From Deltaproteobacteria bacterium (GTDB lineage: Bacteria > Desulfobacterota > Desulfobacteria > Desulfobacterales > SURF-15), in contig JAHEHB010000097.1 in NCBI GenBank assembly GCA_024644775.1, positions 1 through 14,465 on the forward strand: 14,465 nt of DNA, given 5' to 3'. The position numbers and the translations under genes are program-made. This document shows positions 13,197 to 14,465 of this stretch, in pieces. Position 1 is the first letter of the stretch. Each line of letters starts with the position of its first letter. The notes beneath the pieces are model-generated. The model saw only the letters and a program-made list of their open reading frames with translations. It was not told the origin of the DNA and did no database searches.

Positions 13197-13892
13197 ATGA
13201 CAGAACTAATTGACTTGTCTCAGGAGATATTTCACCGTTGTACCACGCATCCCAATCACCCAAAGGCCATGTACTACCCTTATATAACCAACGCCGAATC
13301 TTTTAAAGAGAGAAAGGGGACGTCGAGCTTTACGGTAGACATGTTGAACATGCCGGACCATACGGCGACACACGTGGATGCCCCACGGCATTTCGGGATA
13401 GAATGGGACGATCAGGGCATCGACTCGCTGCCATTGGAAAGGTTCTACACCGGGGGGATCTGTCTTAATCTTTCCCACGTGGCCCCCAAGACGCTTTACG
13501 GTGTAGATGAGGTGGAAAAGTCGCTGACAACAGAAGGGCTGGAAATCCGACCCAACGATACCGTGCTTATCTATCTGTCCCATTATGACAGATTCTGGGG
13601 CAAACCCGAGTTCTTTTCCGACTGGCCGGGGATGGCCGAAGAAGTGGCCGAATATTTTGGTGAGAAAAAGATCAGCGCATTCGGCGTGGAGGCGGTCAGT
13701 CCCGGGATTATCGGGGTATCGAACACCGAAGTGCACCAGATCTGTGGTCGCATGGGCATCACCCACTACGAAGGCTTGGTGAATCTCGATAAACTGGTAG
13801 GGCGTGGACGCTTTCGCTTTATCGCCTTTCCCCTGAAATTCCGCCGGGGCAGCGGCTCACCGGTGAGGGCTGTGGCCGTTTTTGAGGATTGA
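13197..13892 (+). CDS. Cyclase family protein (kynurenine formamidase-like metal-dependent hydrolase)
   Basis: Predicted metal-dependent amidase/lactonase-type hydrolase of the cyclase (KynB-like) family, 231 residues, a usual length. The metal site motif is seen as H55-T-A-T-H59-V-D61-A-P-R-H65-F, matching H-x-G-T-H-x-D-x-P-x-H-F with the usual Gly replaced by Ala. Supporting marks are IDLSQEIFHRC at the N-terminus (family 'D-L-S-h-~-i'), the FGVEAVSPG stretch at 162-170 (family 'i-g-i-D-~-~-S', with Glu replacing Asp), and GLVNLDKLVGRGRFRFIAFPLK near the C-terminus, typical 'E-x-L-x-N-L-~-~-l' and 'f-~-f-~-~-~-P-l-k' segments. The ATG at 13197 follows AAGGAG with slightly short pairing (GAAGGAGTGGGAGA). 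It is divergent from the dehydrogenase gene. No kynurenine-pathway partner is near, so a generic amide or lactone substrate is more likely than N-formylkynurenine. Confidence 0.87.
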   Translation: MTELIDLSQEIFHRCTTHPNHPKAMYYPYITNAESFKERKGTSSFTVDMLNMPDHTATHVDAPRHFGIEWDDQGIDSLPLERFYTGGICLNLSHVAPKTLYGVDEVEKSLTTEGLEIRPNDTVLIYLSHYDRFWGKPEFFSDWPGMAEEVAEYFGEKKISAFGVEAVSPGIIGVSNTEVHQICGRMGITHYEGLVNLDKLVGRGRFRFIAFPLKFRRGSGSPVRAVAVFED

Positions 13893-13978
13893 AGGGGCTC
13901 AATTAATTTTTTGAATTCTTCAATCGCAACCGCCTTCTGAAAATGTTCCACGGATTCCCATTCTGCATTTAAAACCGG
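13880..13978 (-). pseudogene. Possible relic of a dimeric alpha/beta-barrel (EthD/antibiotic-monooxygenase-like) protein
   Basis: On the minus strand, the frame just after a stop at about 13981-13979 reads PVLNAEWESVEHFQKAVAIE and then EFKKLIEPLQS. The pattern 'E-W-E-S-v-e-~-F-q-~-a-~-~-~-~-e-F' resembles the strand-plus-helix end of small dimeric alpha/beta-barrel proteins. It has no start of its own, is closed upstream by a stop, and runs without a stop into the antisense of the cyclase gene, so at most it is a truncated remnant. The identification is by eye and weak. Confidence 0.25.
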
Positions 13979-14329
13979 TTACATCGCACTGAATCTCGGT
14001 GATTTTCAAACGGCAGCGTTAAGTCTGTCTCGTGCCAAAAGTGTGGAACATTCCCAATTCGTTTAATTTTCCCTTGGCATTCTTTCTGTATGGCTCAACA
14101 AAAGGAGTTAAATGATCTTAGTTTGATTCCGGAACTTGGGCGTTCGAGAAGAGATGTCATGTTATCCCATTCTTTGCAGGATGAGCGCAAAAGCAATAAA
14201 TACCTTTAATTTGTCCAGGCATCGGCAAACAACTACGGAAAAAGGGTCTTGTTAAAAAAACAATTCAGTTAGACAGGAAAATTTCGCTTGTAAATTTTCC
14301 TAAAATTATATATTTTCTTGATCAAGAAA
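13893..14329. other. Non-coding or decayed region at the right end
   Basis: About 440 bases without an intact recognised gene. It contains a likely gene relic on the minus strand (separate entry) and a 39-codon plus-strand frame from ATG 14090 to TAA 14209 (opening MAQQKELNDL, closing DERKSNKYL) without a ribosome site or recognisable homology. It ends with two strong symmetric elements (14275-14301 and 14312-14331) described separately. Many in-frame stops on both strands suggest decay. Confidence 0.5.
14275..14301. repeat. Perfect 10-bp inverted repeat (stem-loop) upstream of the last gene
   Basis: AGGAAAATTT at 14275-14284 is the exact reverse complement of AAATTTTCCT at 14292-14301, with a 7-nt loop. 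It lies just upstream of a TATATT box (14309-14314). It could be an operator, or a terminator-like stem for transcripts from the left, though no T-run follows directly. The symmetry is certain; the role is not. Confidence 0.6.
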
Positions 14330-14331
14330 AT
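14312..14331. promoter_or_regulatory. Perfect 20-bp palindrome overlapping the start codon of the last gene
   Basis: Bases 14312-14321 (ATTTTCTTGA) are the exact reverse complement of 14322-14331 (TCAAGAAAAT), with no spacer, and the last two bases are part of the ATG at 14330. A TATATT -10 (14309-14314) overlaps the left edge, with a partial -35 (TTGTAA, 14288-14293, 15 nt spacer). A transcript from here would begin inside the palindrome and be nearly leaderless, so a bound dimeric regulator would block initiation. The function is inferred. Confidence 0.6.
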
Positions 14332-14465
14332 GGATAAAAACAGGAAAACACCGACAGAAAAAGAAATGCTCGACCAGCTTCGGGAAGGTAAGATTCAACT
14401 TCCCCCGCTGTCTTTTCGCTTTTTGGACGGGCGGCGGAATGTTGGCGTAAACGGACGTTTCGATG
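14330..14465 (+). CDS. Unrecognised protein, N-terminal 45 residues (3'-truncated by window)
   Basis: The frame opens at ATG 14330 and is unbroken to the window end. It begins MDKNRKTPTEKEMLDQLREG, an acidic/basic amphipathic helix, followed by KIQLPPLSFRFLDGRRNVGV and NGRFD, a proline turn and what looks like beta strands with Arg and Asp. I do not recognise the family. The composition is protein-like (no low complexity, sensible codons). There is no good ribosome site at 14330; an ATG at 14366 (M13) is an alternative. It sits next to strong symmetric DNA elements, which suggests its own tight control. Confidence 0.6.
   Translation, partial: MDKNRKTPTEKEMLDQLREGKIQLPPLSFRFLDGRRNVGVNGRFD

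Noticed and set aside
13206..13766. 186-codon minus-strand reading frame
   Set aside because: It is antisense of the cyclase gene, which has a clear metal-binding motif and ribosome site.
14090..14209. 39-codon plus-strand frame as a gene
   Set aside because: There is no ribosome site, no recognisable homology, and the surroundings look decayed; mentioned only within the gap description.

Overview
The window looks like a chromosomal segment of a Gram-negative, heterotrophic, catabolically versatile bacterium. I lean towards an uncultured Desulfobacterota-type (deltaproteobacterial) organism, but this is an inference from gene mix and style and not a proven assignment. The supporting signs are mid-range base composition, two kinds of binding-protein-dependent importers close together, sugar-acid/carboxylate-type enzymes, and intergenic dispersed repeats of the 'GCAAAGGCACAAAGACGCCAAG' kind.

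Layout from left to right. (1) 1-2727: the 3' part of a sugar-type ABC importer operon, with a solute-binding protein (5' end outside the window) and two MalF/MalG-type permeases; no ATPase gene is visible. (2) 2736-3390: a compact VapBC (FitAB-like) toxin-antitoxin module with a perfect 10-bp inverted repeat containing a consensus -35 box just upstream. (3) 3477-7713: a mandelate racemase/enolase-superfamily enzyme followed by a complete tripartite tricarboxylate transporter in the order TctC, TctB, TctA, with an 11-bp hairpin between the binding protein and membrane genes. The likely job of this block is uptake and first conversion of a hydroxy- or sugar-acid. (4) 7714-7973: a non-coding gap with a short tandem repeat and a large imperfect dyad of a dispersed-repeat type.

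(5) 7974-10578: a translationally coupled pair, a multi-spanning GT87/DUF2029-type polyprenyl-phosphate-sugar (probably mannose) transferase and an exported GH113-like (mannanase-family) glycoside hydrolase. This is the least conventional pair in the window, and could build and trim a mannose-containing surface glycan. (6) 10579-13892: a class III PLP aminotransferase; convergent to it an NAD(P)-binding dehydrogenase-like protein; divergent from that a metal-dependent cyclase/kynurenine-formamidase-like hydrolase. The dehydrogenase and cyclase share an intergenic region that seems to carry two back-to-back extended -10 promoters. These could form a small amino-acid or beta-amino-acid conversion set, but the substrate cannot be read from sequence.

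(7) 13893-14465: mostly non-coding or decayed sequence with a probable relic of a dimeric alpha/beta-barrel monooxygenase-like gene on the minus strand. It ends at the start of an unrecognised gene whose start codon is overlapped by a perfect 20-bp palindrome, preceded by a second perfect stem-loop. No rRNA, tRNA, CRISPR array or intact insertion sequence was seen.
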